Shown one piece after another: positions 16,601 to 24,633 of a DNA stretch of 64,000 nucleotides (its first letter is position 1; every line of letters begins with the position of its first letter). Location of the stretch: contig OY759762.1 in NCBI GenBank assembly GCA_963662645.2, forward strand, positions 2,046,001-2,110,000, written 5' to 3'. Position numbers and translations under genes: made by a program. The notes beneath the pieces were generated by a model. It had not been told where the DNA came from. It saw nothing but the letters and a program-made list of their open reading frames with translations, and made no database searches. The stretch comes from Aldehydirespirator sp963662645. GTDB taxonomy: Bacteria; Actinomycetota; Acidimicrobiia; Acidimicrobiales; Aldehydirespiratoraceae.

Positions 16601-17049
16601 AGGTTGCCGGTGGCATCGTCGTGGACGGTTGGCGCGTTGCCGACACGGGCGAATTGCGCCGTGACCGCGCTTTCTCTCGGCCTGTAGTTGACATCGATCA
16701 GGTCGAGGGCCGCGTCGGCTTCGGCCCGGGTGCGGGCCGCGACCGCGGCCACCTCCTCGCCGATGAAGCGCACCCGGCCTCGCGCCAGCGGGGACCGGTC
16801 GCTGAACGGCTCACCCAGGTGCAGGTAAGCGCGGTCGGGCAGGTCGTCGGCGGTGATCACCGCGGCCACCCCGGCGCGCGCCTCGGCTCGCGAGGTGTCG
16901 ATGCTCCGGATGTCGGCGTGGGGGTGGGGGCTGCGCAGGATGCGGGCCTCGAGCATTCCGGGCAGAGCGACGTCGGTGGTGTAGACGGCCGCGCCCGAGG
17001 TCCGCTCGTCCCATTGGTCGGGCCGTACCCGCTGGCCGAGGACCGCCAA
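13627..17049 (-). CDS. Fused molybdopterin-binding and FAD-binding subunits of a xanthine-oxidase-family hydroxylase
   Basis: This 1140-residue protein joins two subunits that are normally separate. Residues 1-755 are the Mo-cofactor subunit, with GGGFGAKAKAGCHEV, FRGYGNPQ and the active-site Glu at about 712 in GAKGIGEIG. A basic linker (about 757-803) leads to the FAD subunit at 805-1140, with LGGGTDLL and TVGGNLLQ. In the FAD part C930, C939, C949 and C968 match the position of the extra [4Fe-4S] site known from PaoB and HcrB-type subunits. The start is TTG 17049 with GAGAGG upstream. It follows the 2Fe-2S subunit by 13 bp, completing a CoxS/L/M-type enzyme. The substrate (purine, N-heterocycle, aldehyde or aryl-CoA) is unknown. 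Confidence 0.92.
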   Translation of the reverse strand: MAVLGQRVRPDQWDERTSGAAVYTTDVALPGMLEARILRSPHPHADIRSIDTSRAEARAGVAAVITADDLPDRAYLHLGEPFSDRSPLARGRVRFIGEEVAAVAARTRAEADAALDLIDVNYRPRESAVTAQFARVGNAPTVHDDATGNLAMQAVRGYGNPDAARAEAEVTVSGHYTYKPAAHVCLEPHSTVARWDPARQRLDLWVSTQAPYFVRKEVAHLLDLDMDQIRTHSVAVGGGFGAKAKAGCHEVIAAALAIKAKQPVRLVLDRDEEFAVTAVRHAFYVDLATGARRDGTLTHRDGYVTVDNGAYNHAGPSVAIYATMLAAGPYRLGGCETAVSLVYTNKQPGASFRGYGNPQMTFAMESQIDELALELAIDPIDLRMLNAPRSGDVTLAGWRLGSARLAECLERARVEIGWDAKRHLAGSGRGVGVAAAVHVSGANAFEHSESSEAAVEVRDDGTARVCFAGSDAGTGQAALLRQIAAAELGLAFDDVSVTMMDSHNAPQDLGAWSSRGTMWGGHATADAARRAAQALTDAAAAKFGADAAQVTLIGGEARCGADAVPVGDLVALCDGALDGCLRVEGRYLTDVDKMDKAHGQGHFSPAYSYCVQAVEVEVDCATGQVRVLDAVTVHDSGAALNRAAAEGQAVGAMAMGLGAALGEELIYEQGRLVNPSLLDYPAPRASDLPPIRAVLLDGYDPAGPYGAKGIGEIGVVPAPAAVANAVAHATGVRTREVPITPEKLLPLLNPETSTARMARSRPPPTAMGLDWIWIALMRSLYGRGLFKLLDRQARKRRGGRDSRAPVPEIEAIEQPATVAAAVEACAATPDGSDYLGGGTDLLVARQQRLTAPVRLIDTTSVRELRRLDETPGGNLRIGAAVTLEDLRRRLSAPDAQPGDSMLSDLLEELATHQIRELATVGGNLLQEKRCAFYRNGFPCYKRSGWTSPCYAVLGDHRFHHAVIGGHRCQAVTPSDLATGLLALDATAESAPPGSKPSRWRTIDKLYAGPGEPDLAEAELLTQVSVPAAARARPAAFEKLRLYAGDFAVCSAAVSLELDDDGDTIAGARVSLGAVAPKPYRAQRAEERLLGASLHDGAALREASWAWVYDTQPLPGNTWKVEATCGLLLRALIRVSNTTYD

Positions 17050-17062
17050 GGTTCTGCGCCTC

Positions 17063-17536
17063 TCAAGCCCCGTACGGCGCCACGCCGCCGCCGGGGGCCT
17101 GTCGCACGGCGGCCACCACGCCGTTGTAGCCGGTGCAGCGGCAGAAGTTCCCCGACAGCGCCCGCCGGACGCCGTCGGGCTCGGAGGGGTCGCACTCGTC
17201 CGACTCGATGAGCTGGTAGGCCCGCACCACCAGTCCGGGCGTGCAGTACCCGCACTGCAGCCCGCCCCAATCGGCCAAGGCCTCCCGCAGAGCCGAGGCG
17301 TCGGTGGCGATGCCCTCGATGGTTCGCACCGGCTCGTCCACCCGGGCCGCCAGCACCAGGCACGACGGCACAGCCCGGTCGCCGACCAGCACTGTGCATG
17401 CTCCGCAATCGCCCCGGCCGCAAGCCTCCTTGGCGCCGGTGAGTCCCATCTCGTCGCGCAGCAGATCCAGGAGCCTGGCCCCCGGCGCGGTGTCGATGGT
17501 TGTCTGGGACCCGTTGATCAGCAACCGGACGATCAC
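17063..17536 (-). CDS. [2Fe-2S] subunit of the xanthine-oxidase-family hydroxylase (CoxS-like)
   Basis: This 157-residue electron-transfer subunit carries both clusters of the family. C39, C44, C47 and C59 form the plant-ferredoxin-type site (CGRGDCGACTVL). C95, C98, C132 and C134 form the helical site (CGYCTPG and GNFCRCTGYNG). The length is normal. It passes electrons from the Mo site to FAD of the fused partner downstream. It starts 16 bp after the Rieske oxygenase stop (17553) and ends 13 bp before the fused subunit, giving a compact three-gene operon. Confidence 0.95.
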   Translation of the reverse strand: MIVRLLINGSQTTIDTAPGARLLDLLRDEMGLTGAKEACGRGDCGACTVLVGDRAVPSCLVLAARVDEPVRTIEGIATDASALREALADWGGLQCGYCTPGLVVRAYQLIESDECDPSEPDGVRRALSGNFCRCTGYNGVVAAVRQAPGGGVAPYGA

Positions 17537-17552
17537 GGTTGCGCTCCCGGTG

Positions 17553-18815
17553 TCACACGCCGGCAGCCGCGGCTGCTCCGTCCGCGGCCCGGTAGCGCTC
17601 CAGCAGCCACTCCGCGAGCTGGGATCGGAAGAAGTCCTGGCCGCTGAGCGGACCCTGGGGCGCGAAGCGCGATCCCATGCCCCGCTGGCTGGCCACCGCC
17701 ACCGGCATGTCCTGGTCGTAGAAGAGCTCCACGCCCTTGCGGTGTTGCTCCAGGAGCTGGTCGAAGAGCTTGAGCTTGGTGGTGGACTCCGGGAACAGGT
17801 ATCCGAGCCTTCCGAGCGATTGGTCGGCCGAGGCCGGCTGCACGGCCAGCCACTTGACCGAGTCGCTGTAGGCGCCGATCAGCAGGGAGGGGGCCACGTA
17901 CAGGTAGATGACGTTCCAGCGGTCGTCGTCGCTCAGGGTCGGTATAGCCGGGAACAGCGTGGCCTGGGTTGGGTTCATGCCCCGATCCTTGAAGCCGGTC
18001 CGTCCTCTGCCCCCGATCCCGATCGAGCCCGGCTCCAGCGGCGGGAAGGTGCCGGCCAGCAGGGTCTCGTTGCTGGTGTCGGCCTCGGTGAAGTCGTACA
18101 GCGAGGCATGCAGCCTCAGCGAGTGGTACGCGTCCATGAAGTTCTCGGCGAAGACCTTCCAGTTGAACGGCATCGGCAGCAGCTCGGGATCGGTGGTGAC
18201 CATCTCGTCGATGCAGTAGTTGGCGAGCATCTCGTCGAACGCGCTCAGCCTCGGTCCCAGCGGCGCGGGATCTGCGGCGAACGAGCAGAAGACGAAGCCC
18301 TGCCATTCCTCGGTGGCCAGTTGGGGCAGGGAGACCTCGGAGCGAACGAAGCCGGGCCGCTGATGCATCTCCGGCGCGCCGATGAGACGACCGTCGAGGT
18401 CGTAGGTCCACCAGTGGTAGGGGCAGCGGAAGTTCCGGGTGGAGCCGCTGCACTCCCCGGGCGGGTCGAACCACTGGTCTTTGGGCCGCTCGGCCGGAGC
18501 GGTGATGCACATGGCACGGTGCCGGCAGATAGAGGACATGACGTTGATCCGGCCCTCGCGGTTGCGCACCACGATCGCCGGCTCGGTGCCCAGCAGAGTC
18601 ACGGTGAAGTAGTCGCCGGGCTCGGGAATCTGGCTGGAACGGCCCACGCACAGCCACTCGGTGTCGAACACTGCGGCCTTCTCGAAGGCGAAGAAGTCGG
18701 CGTCGGTGTAGCAGGCGGGGGGAAGGCCGACAGCCTCGGTCACTGGGCGGGCAGCCGGCTCCATCCGTTCCAGCGGGATCGGGCTGCGCATCGGTCTCAT
18801 GACGGTTGCCTCCAT
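17553..18815 (-). CDS. Rieske non-heme iron oxygenase, alpha subunit
   Basis: The 420-residue ring-hydroxylating or demethylating oxygenase has a Rieske cluster at C97-R-H99 and C131-P-Y-H134, with a long insert (about 17 residues) between the two halves. The mononuclear iron site fits D228, H231 and H236 in the N-x2-D-x2-H-x4-H motif. It heads the molybdenum hydroxylase operon, so both oxidative enzymes may act on one substrate, for example an N-methylated heterocycle (inference). No dedicated reductase is adjacent. A possible FadR-type operator lies in the divergent region shared with the BMP transporter. Confidence 0.93.
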   Translation of the reverse strand: MEATVMRPMRSPIPLERMEPAARPVTEAVGLPPACYTDADFFAFEKAAVFDTEWLCVGRSSQIPEPGDYFTVTLLGTEPAIVVRNREGRINVMSSICRHRAMCITAPAERPKDQWFDPPGECSGSTRNFRCPYHWWTYDLDGRLIGAPEMHQRPGFVRSEVSLPQLATEEWQGFVFCSFAADPAPLGPRLSAFDEMLANYCIDEMVTTDPELLPMPFNWKVFAENFMDAYHSLRLHASLYDFTEADTSNETLLAGTFPPLEPGSIGIGGRGRTGFKDRGMNPTQATLFPAIPTLSDDDRWNVIYLYVAPSLLIGAYSDSVKWLAVQPASADQSLGRLGYLFPESTTKLKLFDQLLEQHRKGVELFYDQDMPVAVASQRGMGSRFAPQGPLSGQDFFRSQLAEWLLERYRAADGAAAAAGV

Positions 18816-18893
18816 TCGCCGACGCAGGAGAAAGTACCGCCAGCCCGGTGAGACAGTAAAGATGGGCTAGTGGTAACGTTCGCTCGTCGACGG

Positions 18894-18910
18894 GTCTGAT
18901 TGTCAGACAA
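18894..18910. promoter_or_regulatory. GntR/FadR-type operator candidate in the divergent region
   Basis: TTGTCAGACAA (18900-18910) is a perfect 11-bp palindrome fitting the FadR-subfamily pattern T-N-G-T-N(0-3)-A-C-N-A. It overlaps a second inverted repeat, GTCTGA/TCAGAC (18894-18908). It sits between the Rieske operon (start 18815) and the BMP lipoprotein (start 18946) and could control both. No GntR gene is in the window. Confidence 0.55.
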
Positions 18911-18945
18911 CGGCATGCAACGCGGTTCCACAAACTGGAGGAAAC

Positions 18946-20169
18946 ATGAAGCGACGCACGACTATCTGTTTCGCAGCCGTGATTGCGGTGTTCGGTCTTC
19001 TCGCCTCGTCCTGTGGCGATGATGACGAAGCCGCTGACGACACGAGCGCGGTGACCGAGGCCACCCCCGCCCCAGCCGAAGAGGAAGCACCTACTGCCGC
19101 CGAGGAAGAGGAGCCGATGGCAGAAGAGCCCGCCGCTGAGGAGGAGGCGCCCGCGGCCGAAGAGGAGGCCGCGGCGGAGGCGCCCGAGCCTGAGGCCGAC
19201 CCGATGGACTACAACGGTGACGGCGTGGTCCGCGTCGCGGTGGCTGTCGCCGGTGACGCCAACGACGGTGCCTATTACCAGGCCTCCGTGGACGGGGCCA
19301 AGGAGTTCGCCGCAGCCAACGGCTATCCCGAGCCGCTCTACATCGACAAGATCGACCAGGCCGAGGCAGCCACCGAATTGCGCAACCTTGCTGATCAAGG
19401 TGTTGACATCATCGTGGTCTCCTCGGGCGAGATATCTGAGCCGCTGGCCGACCTGACCGAGGAATATCCGGAGATCTTCTGGTACTGCCGGTGCGAGGAC
19501 ACCTTCCCCGACCTGCCCGGACTGGCCCAGTCATCTGACGACAGCGCGGCCATCGAGTACATCGCCGGCTTCGCGGCCGGGCTGCTGCTCCAGGAGCGGG
19601 ACGGCGACAGCGTCTACATGCTCGGCGCCCACGGGGCCGGATTCGAGGTGGAGACAGAGCTCGCCTTCCGTATGGGCCTGAAGGCCGTAGATGAGGGCTA
19701 CGAGATCATCTACGTGCCCACTGGCGCCCAACCCTTCGACTTCGACAACGTGGCCGGAGCAACTGAGGCGTTCCACAATGCGGTGGCCGCGGGCGCGGAC
19801 GCCATCTACCCCTATCTGGGCGGCGCGCACGAGCCGGTGGTCGCGCTGGCCAACGAGGCGGGTCTCATCACCATGAGCGCTGGACCTTCCGACGTCTGCG
19901 AACGCGAGGGCGACCTGCACTGGGACATGGCCATCAGGTTTGATGGCGGCGACTACATCAGGGCGGTGTTCCCGCTGATCCAGCAGGGCCGTCTTCAGGA
20001 GGGCGAGCGGTTCATCTTCAGCGTCGAGCCCGGCTCGGTTGCTGGTGCCCACATCTGCGACGCAACTCCCGAGCAAGCCGCGGCCCTGGACGCCGAGGTG
20101 GAGAAGGTGGCCACCGGCGTCTACGAGGACCAGTTCAACGAGATACGGGCCATCGCCTACGGCGGCTGA
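18946..20169 (+). CDS. BMP-family ABC transporter substrate-binding lipoprotein
   Basis: The 407-residue lipoprotein has a type II signal peptide with the lipobox LASSC (lipidated C23). A long Glu/Ala/Pro-rich acidic linker (about 28-87) tethers the domain to the membrane. Residues 95-405 form the basic membrane protein (PnrA/Med-like) periplasmic-binding fold, with VRVAVAVAGDANDGAYYQ at its start. Family members bind purine nucleosides or related compounds. The downstream genes encode the matching ATPase and two permeases. A strong AGGAGG-like site precedes ATG 18946. Confidence 0.93.
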   Translation: MKRRTTICFAAVIAVFGLLASSCGDDDEAADDTSAVTEATPAPAEEEAPTAAEEEEPMAEEPAAEEEAPAAEEEAAAEAPEPEADPMDYNGDGVVRVAVAVAGDANDGAYYQASVDGAKEFAAANGYPEPLYIDKIDQAEAATELRNLADQGVDIIVVSSGEISEPLADLTEEYPEIFWYCRCEDTFPDLPGLAQSSDDSAAIEYIAGFAAGLLLQERDGDSVYMLGAHGAGFEVETELAFRMGLKAVDEGYEIIYVPTGAQPFDFDNVAGATEAFHNAVAAGADAIYPYLGGAHEPVVALANEAGLITMSAGPSDVCEREGDLHWDMAIRFDGGDYIRAVFPLIQQGRLQEGERFIFSVEPGSVAGAHICDATPEQAAALDAEVEKVATGVYEDQFNEIRAIAYGG

Positions 20170-20211
20170 CCTTGACAGCGGCGACACGCCGTTGACGCTG
20201 CCAGCTCAGCA

Positions 20212-21810
20212 GTGAGCGACACACTGGACGAGGCGGGCGCCGGAGCCGATCCGGTGCCCGCCATCCATCTGCACGGGATCGACAAGCGCTTCGGTGCCAT
20301 CGTCGCGTGCGACAACGTCGAGCTGTGCCTGAGTCGCGGCCGTATCCACGGCATCCTCGGCGAGAACGGGGCGGGCAAGTCGACCTTGATGAAGATCGTC
20401 ATCGGGCTGGTCAGCCCCGACGGCGGTGAGGTCCACATAGACGGCACCCGGCGGTTCATCCGCGATCCGCTCGACGCGGCCCGGTACGGCATCGGCATGG
20501 TCCACCAGCACTTCAGCCTGGTGGAGGCGCTGACGGTGTGGGAGAACGTGATCCTCGGGGAGGCGGGGTCGCTCGACCGCAAGGCGGCTCGCCGGCGGGT
20601 GATCGACATCAGTGAGCACTACGGGTTGGGGGTCGACCCCGACGCCCGGGTGGCGGACCTCCCGGCCGGGGTGCGACAGCGGGTGGAGATCATCAAGTGC
20701 CTCCGCCGCGATCCCGACATCATCATCTTCGATGAGCCCACGTCGGTGTTGACTCCGGCCGAGTCCGAGCAACTGTTCGCGGTGCTTCGCACGGCCGTGC
20801 AGGACGAGAACAAGGCGGTCGCGTTGATCAGCCACAAGCTCGACGAGGTGCTGCACTCCACCGACGAGATAACCATCATGCGGGCCGGGAGCGTGGTCGC
20901 GCACCTGGAGACCTCCGACGCCACCGCGGCGGGCCTCGCTCGGTCCATGGTCGGCCGTGAGGTGTCGTTGCGCTCCGAAGCAGCGGCCTTGGGCCTGGTG
21001 GAGGAGATCGAGGCCCTGTCCGAGCATCACGAGGTCACTTCATCTGAGGCGGTCCCGGCCCTGTCGATGAAGGATGTCGTGGTTCGGGGATCGGACGGCT
21101 CGTCGGCTCTCGACGGGCTGACCTTGGAGGTGCCTGCGGGCACGATCGTGGGTGTGGCCGGCGTGGAGGGCAACGGTCAGGCCGCCCTGACCGAGGTGCT
21201 GTCCAGCTTGAGCCCGATCGCTGAGGGCACCATCAGCGTCGCCGGGAGGCCGGTGGTTTCCGGTCGGGCCGGGGCCATGGCCCGGGCTGGAGTGGCTGTG
21301 ATCCCGGCGGACCGCCACGATTCCGGTTGCGTGCTGGACATGACGGTTGCCGAGAATCTCTTCCTGATCGACATCGAGCACGTGGCCAACATGGGTTTCT
21401 ACGACCAGGCCAACATGAACCGCAGGGCCCACGAGCTGATTGAGGAGTTCGAGATCCAGACCTCCGGTCCTGGCGCGCCGTTCTTCACCCTCTCGGGAGG
21501 CAACCAGCAGCGGGTCGTGCTGGCCCGGGAACTGAGCGCCGACCCGCAGGTGCTCCTAGCCGACCAGCCGACGCACGGTTTGGATGTGGGTGCCATCGAG
21601 TACATCAGCGGCCGGCTTCGGAAGGTGGCCGATGACGGCGTGGGCGTGCTGCTCATCTCGAGCGAACTGGAGGAACTGCTGCACCTGGCCGACACCATCG
21701 TCGTGCTGTTCAGGGGCAGGATCGTCGGGCAGATGGCTCGCGACGAGGTCGACCTGGAGCGTCTGGGAATGCTCATGGGCGGTGCCGCCGAGGTCGGTGC
21801 AGGCGAATGA
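20212..21810 (+). CDS. BMP-type nucleoside ABC transporter ATP-binding protein (duplicated ATPase)
   Basis: The 532-residue protein has two tandem ABC domains. The first has Walker A GENGAGKST (residues 50-58) and Walker B IIIFDEPTSVLTPAE, with a variant signature LPAGVRQRVEI. The second (about 285-532) has a degenerate Walker A (GVEGNGQAALTE) but a good LSGGNQQRVVLARE signature. This is typical of sugar/nucleoside RbsA/NupO-type ATPases. The start is GTG 20212. It overlaps the next permease by four bases (ATGA), so the transporter genes are coupled. Confidence 0.94.
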   Translation: MSDTLDEAGAGADPVPAIHLHGIDKRFGAIVACDNVELCLSRGRIHGILGENGAGKSTLMKIVIGLVSPDGGEVHIDGTRRFIRDPLDAARYGIGMVHQHFSLVEALTVWENVILGEAGSLDRKAARRRVIDISEHYGLGVDPDARVADLPAGVRQRVEIIKCLRRDPDIIIFDEPTSVLTPAESEQLFAVLRTAVQDENKAVALISHKLDEVLHSTDEITIMRAGSVVAHLETSDATAAGLARSMVGREVSLRSEAAALGLVEEIEALSEHHEVTSSEAVPALSMKDVVVRGSDGSSALDGLTLEVPAGTIVGVAGVEGNGQAALTEVLSSLSPIAEGTISVAGRPVVSGRAGAMARAGVAVIPADRHDSGCVLDMTVAENLFLIDIEHVANMGFYDQANMNRRAHELIEEFEIQTSGPGAPFFTLSGGNQQRVVLARELSADPQVLLADQPTHGLDVGAIEYISGRLRKVADDGVGVLLISSELEELLHLADTIVVLFRGRIVGQMARDEVDLERLGMLMGGAAEVGAGE

Positions 21811-22958
21811 CGACCCAAGAGCCACAGGCAGACCCGGTCGAGCCGGCCGCGCCCGGTGGCCGCGCCGTGATTTATTCCAAGGCCCGGGAAGCAGGCGTGG
21901 TGGCCGGGCTGTATCTCAGCAGCGTGGCCGTGGCCCTGATCGTGTCGGCCGCGCTGGTTGCGATAACCGGAGGCTCGTGGCGGGAAGTCTTCTCGGCTCT
22001 GCTGGACGGCAGCCTTCGGGCGCCCGGGCGGTGGGGCGACACTCTGGGCGTGGCCGTGCCGCTGGTCTTTGTCGGTGTGGGCACCGTCATCGGCGGCCGG
22101 GCCGGGCTGATCAACATCGGCCAGGAGGGTCAGCTCACCTTCGGCGCGGCGGTGGCCATGTACGCGGGCCTCAACTTGTTCGGTCCCGGGCCCTTCGCCC
22201 TGGTGGCCATGCTTCTGATCGGCTTGGCTGCCGGAGCGTTCTGGGCGGGCATTGCGGGTGTGCTGCTGTACTGGCGCCGGGTACCGGAGGTGCTGACCAC
22301 GCTTCTGCTCGTCACCGTGGGCGCGCAGGTGGTTGGCTTCGCGCTCCAACGGCAGTGGCTCCTGCTCGCGCCGATCGAAGGCCGCTCGTCGCGCAACATC
22401 GTCAGCGAGCAGCTTGACCCCAGTCGTCGCATCGGCCGGATCGAGTTGTTCGGCAACGAGTTCCCCATCAGCGTGTTCTTCGCTCTCGCGTTCGTAGTGG
22501 TGGTGGCGGTGGTGCTGGGTCGCACGACCTGGGGGTTCAAACTCCGGATGCTCGGTCGCAATGCCCGCACCGCTCAACGGGCCGGGGTGTCGGAGTGGCG
22601 CTACGGCATGGCCGGCCTGCTGCTGTCGGGCGGCTTCGCTGGCTTGGCGGGGTCGGTGATGGTGGCCGGAGGCGACTTCGGCAACTTCCGGCTGGTGCCA
22701 GGCTTTGCGGTGAACATCGGCTTCGACGGGCTGCTCGTGGCCCTGGTGGCCCGGCAGCGACCCCTGCTGGTCGTGCCGTTGGCTCTCGTGTTCGCCGCGC
22801 TGCGAACCGGTTCGGGCTTCCTGGCCGCAACCGGCGTCGAGCGGGAAATCACCCAGATTGTCCAGTCGCTGCTGGTTCTGGCCCTGCTGGTCCCTCCGGC
22901 CATCCTTTTCATACGCGAGCGACGACGGGCCCTGGCCGCCATGACCGCGAGGACCTGA
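21807..22958 (+). CDS. BMP-type ABC transporter permease 1 (NupP-like)
   Basis: The 383-residue inner-membrane subunit has about eight or nine hydrophobic segments and the conserved GGRAGLINIGQEGQLTFGA motif of branched-chain/nucleoside-type permeases. It starts inside the ATPase stop and is followed after three bases by the second permease, so the two permeases form a heterodimeric channel. The substrate is probably a nucleoside or nucleobase-like compound, judged by family. Confidence 0.93.
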   Translation: MTTQEPQADPVEPAAPGGRAVIYSKAREAGVVAGLYLSSVAVALIVSAALVAITGGSWREVFSALLDGSLRAPGRWGDTLGVAVPLVFVGVGTVIGGRAGLINIGQEGQLTFGAAVAMYAGLNLFGPGPFALVAMLLIGLAAGAFWAGIAGVLLYWRRVPEVLTTLLLVTVGAQVVGFALQRQWLLLAPIEGRSSRNIVSEQLDPSRRIGRIELFGNEFPISVFFALAFVVVVAVVLGRTTWGFKLRMLGRNARTAQRAGVSEWRYGMAGLLLSGGFAGLAGSVMVAGGDFGNFRLVPGFAVNIGFDGLLVALVARQRPLLVVPLALVFAALRTGSGFLAATGVEREITQIVQSLLVLALLVPPAILFIRERRRALAAMTART

Positions 22959-22961
22959 GCG

Positions 22962-23897
22962 ATGGAAGCCCTCTTCAGCGCGCTGGCCGATGTCTTCGGC
23001 ACCGACGTCACGTATTCGAGCGCGGCCCGCTTCGCCGCTCTGCTGGCCTTCTGCGCCCTGGGCGAGACCATCGCGGAGCGGGCCGGCACGCTGAACATCT
23101 CCACCGAGGCAATGATCCTGGCCGGAGCGTTCGCGGCCGCCGTCGGATTCGACATGACCGACCGGGTCACCATCGGGCTGCTGTTCGCGATGGCTGCCGG
23201 TCTGGTGATCGCCATCGTGCACGCCAATCTGAGCCACCGGCTCACAGCCAACACGTTCGTGGTGGGGCTGACCCTCAACATCCTGGTCCTGGGGCTCGCG
23301 ACGTTCCTCAATCGGAACCTCGAGCCGTACTCGAAGCGGGCCCACGTATTCGAGGTGCCCGTCCTGTCCGACATCCCGCTGCTGGGCCCGGCCCTGTTCG
23401 GGCAGTCGTGGCCCTTCTATCTCATCTACCCGCTGATCCCGCTGTCGTTCTGGCTGCTGTACCGCACCCGCTGGGGGCTGGAGGTGCGGGCCGTGGGCGA
23501 GAACCCGCAGGCCGCCGACGTGTCGGGCATCGACGTCAACAAGCGCCGGCGCCAGGGCGTCTACCTCAGCGGCCTCACCAGCGGGCTCGGCGGCGGCTAC
23601 CTCCTGCTGGGCCAGGTGGGGCTGTTCGAGGAGCAGATCGTGGGCGGCCGAGGCTTCATCGCCATCGCGGCGCTGATCTTCGGCGGCTGGACGCTGCGGG
23701 GCGCGGTGGCTGGCTGCCTGCTGTTCGGCGCGGTGGACTCATTCCGGTTGAGCCTGCCCACGGTCGGCTACGAGGTGACCGCCGAGGTGCTGCAAGCACT
23801 GCCCTTCGTGGTAACCATCGCGACCGTGGCCGTGTTCGCCCACCGGACCCGCCAGCCGGCCGCCCTGGCCCAGCCGTTCATCCGAGGCCTCACCTAG
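22962..23897 (+). CDS. BMP-type ABC transporter permease 2 (NupQ-like)
   Basis: The 311-residue partner permease has about eight hydrophobic segments and the signature GETIAERAGTLNISTEAMILAGA (read as two short motifs, AERAGTLNIS and TEAMIL), plus EVRAVGENPQAADVSGI. It completes the transporter begun at 18946. The following gene starts 45 bp later, and that gap has a short G-rich direct repeat (GGGCGGGAGCGA twice), so the transporter operon may end here. Confidence 0.93.
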   Translation: MEALFSALADVFGTDVTYSSAARFAALLAFCALGETIAERAGTLNISTEAMILAGAFAAAVGFDMTDRVTIGLLFAMAAGLVIAIVHANLSHRLTANTFVVGLTLNILVLGLATFLNRNLEPYSKRAHVFEVPVLSDIPLLGPALFGQSWPFYLIYPLIPLSFWLLYRTRWGLEVRAVGENPQAADVSGIDVNKRRRQGVYLSGLTSGLGGGYLLLGQVGLFEEQIVGGRGFIAIAALIFGGWTLRGAVAGCLLFGAVDSFRLSLPTVGYEVTAEVLQALPFVVTIATVAVFAHRTRQPAALAQPFIRGLT

Positions 23898-23942
23898 GGG
23901 CGGGAGCGAACCAGGGCGGGAGCGAGCAGCGGGCCAGAGCGA

Positions 23943-24620
23943 ATGGGACGTGACGTGAGGCCGGGGGGCGGGGGCACCGGCGACCGCAGGAGCTTGCGGT
24001 CCCGGATCGTGCTGGTGGCTGTGGTGGTCTTGGTGGTTGTGCTGTGGGTGATGTCGGGGCTCGGCGCGATCAAGGTTCCGTACCTGTTCTCGGGCACCGA
24101 CGCAACTCGGCTGGTGGTGAGCGACGAGTCCGATGACTGCCGGATGGCGGGGCGGGACTGGGGCGAGAGTTGCGACGCCGCCGCCGACATCTCCACCGTA
24201 ACGGTGTGGCGGGTGGGCCACCGAACCCTGATGCTCGAGCTGGAACTGGCCGAAGCTCCAGAACTCAGGCCCGAAGTGGAATGGACGGCTGACTTCTTCG
24301 CGGAGACGCAGAACGCCTTCACTGACCACGGCATCATCTGCGGGCTGTCAAACGTGGTTGAGGACGGCGAGCCCACCAACGAGGCGGTCGCATATGCGCT
24401 GGAGTTCCGCTTCTCTACCGAGCAACTGGGCTCCGAGGCCTGCGACGGTTGGCTGGAGGGCTCGACGGTGCGCTTCGCCGTCGATGTGACCGGGCAGCCC
24501 GTCGATGTCCAGATCCGGCTGAGGGGCTTCGTGCGGCTGGAGTATCCCGGCGACCCGGACCACTTCGGCTCTGACGACGACTTCATAGTCAGGACAACTC
24601 TCGCCGACCTGCCCCGCTGA
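23943..24620 (+). CDS. Hypothetical membrane-anchored extracytoplasmic protein, 225 aa
   Basis: A Gly/Arg-rich N-terminus precedes one hydrophobic segment at about 20-45, followed by a soluble acidic domain with four cysteines (near residues 66, 78, 138 and 167) that may form disulfides outside the cell. The later part is rich in beta strand-like segments. I do not recognise the family. It is the last plus-strand gene before the convergent LLM oxidoreductase, with 13 bp between stops. A link to the BMP transporter is possible by position only. Confidence 0.65.
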   Translation: MGRDVRPGGGGTGDRRSLRSRIVLVAVVVLVVVLWVMSGLGAIKVPYLFSGTDATRLVVSDESDDCRMAGRDWGESCDAAADISTVTVWRVGHRTLMLELELAEAPELRPEVEWTADFFAETQNAFTDHGIICGLSNVVEDGEPTNEAVAYALEFRFSTEQLGSEACDGWLEGSTVRFAVDVTGQPVDVQIRLRGFVRLEYPGDPDHFGSDDDFIVRTTLADLPR

Positions 24621-24633
24621 TCCGGCCCGATCT

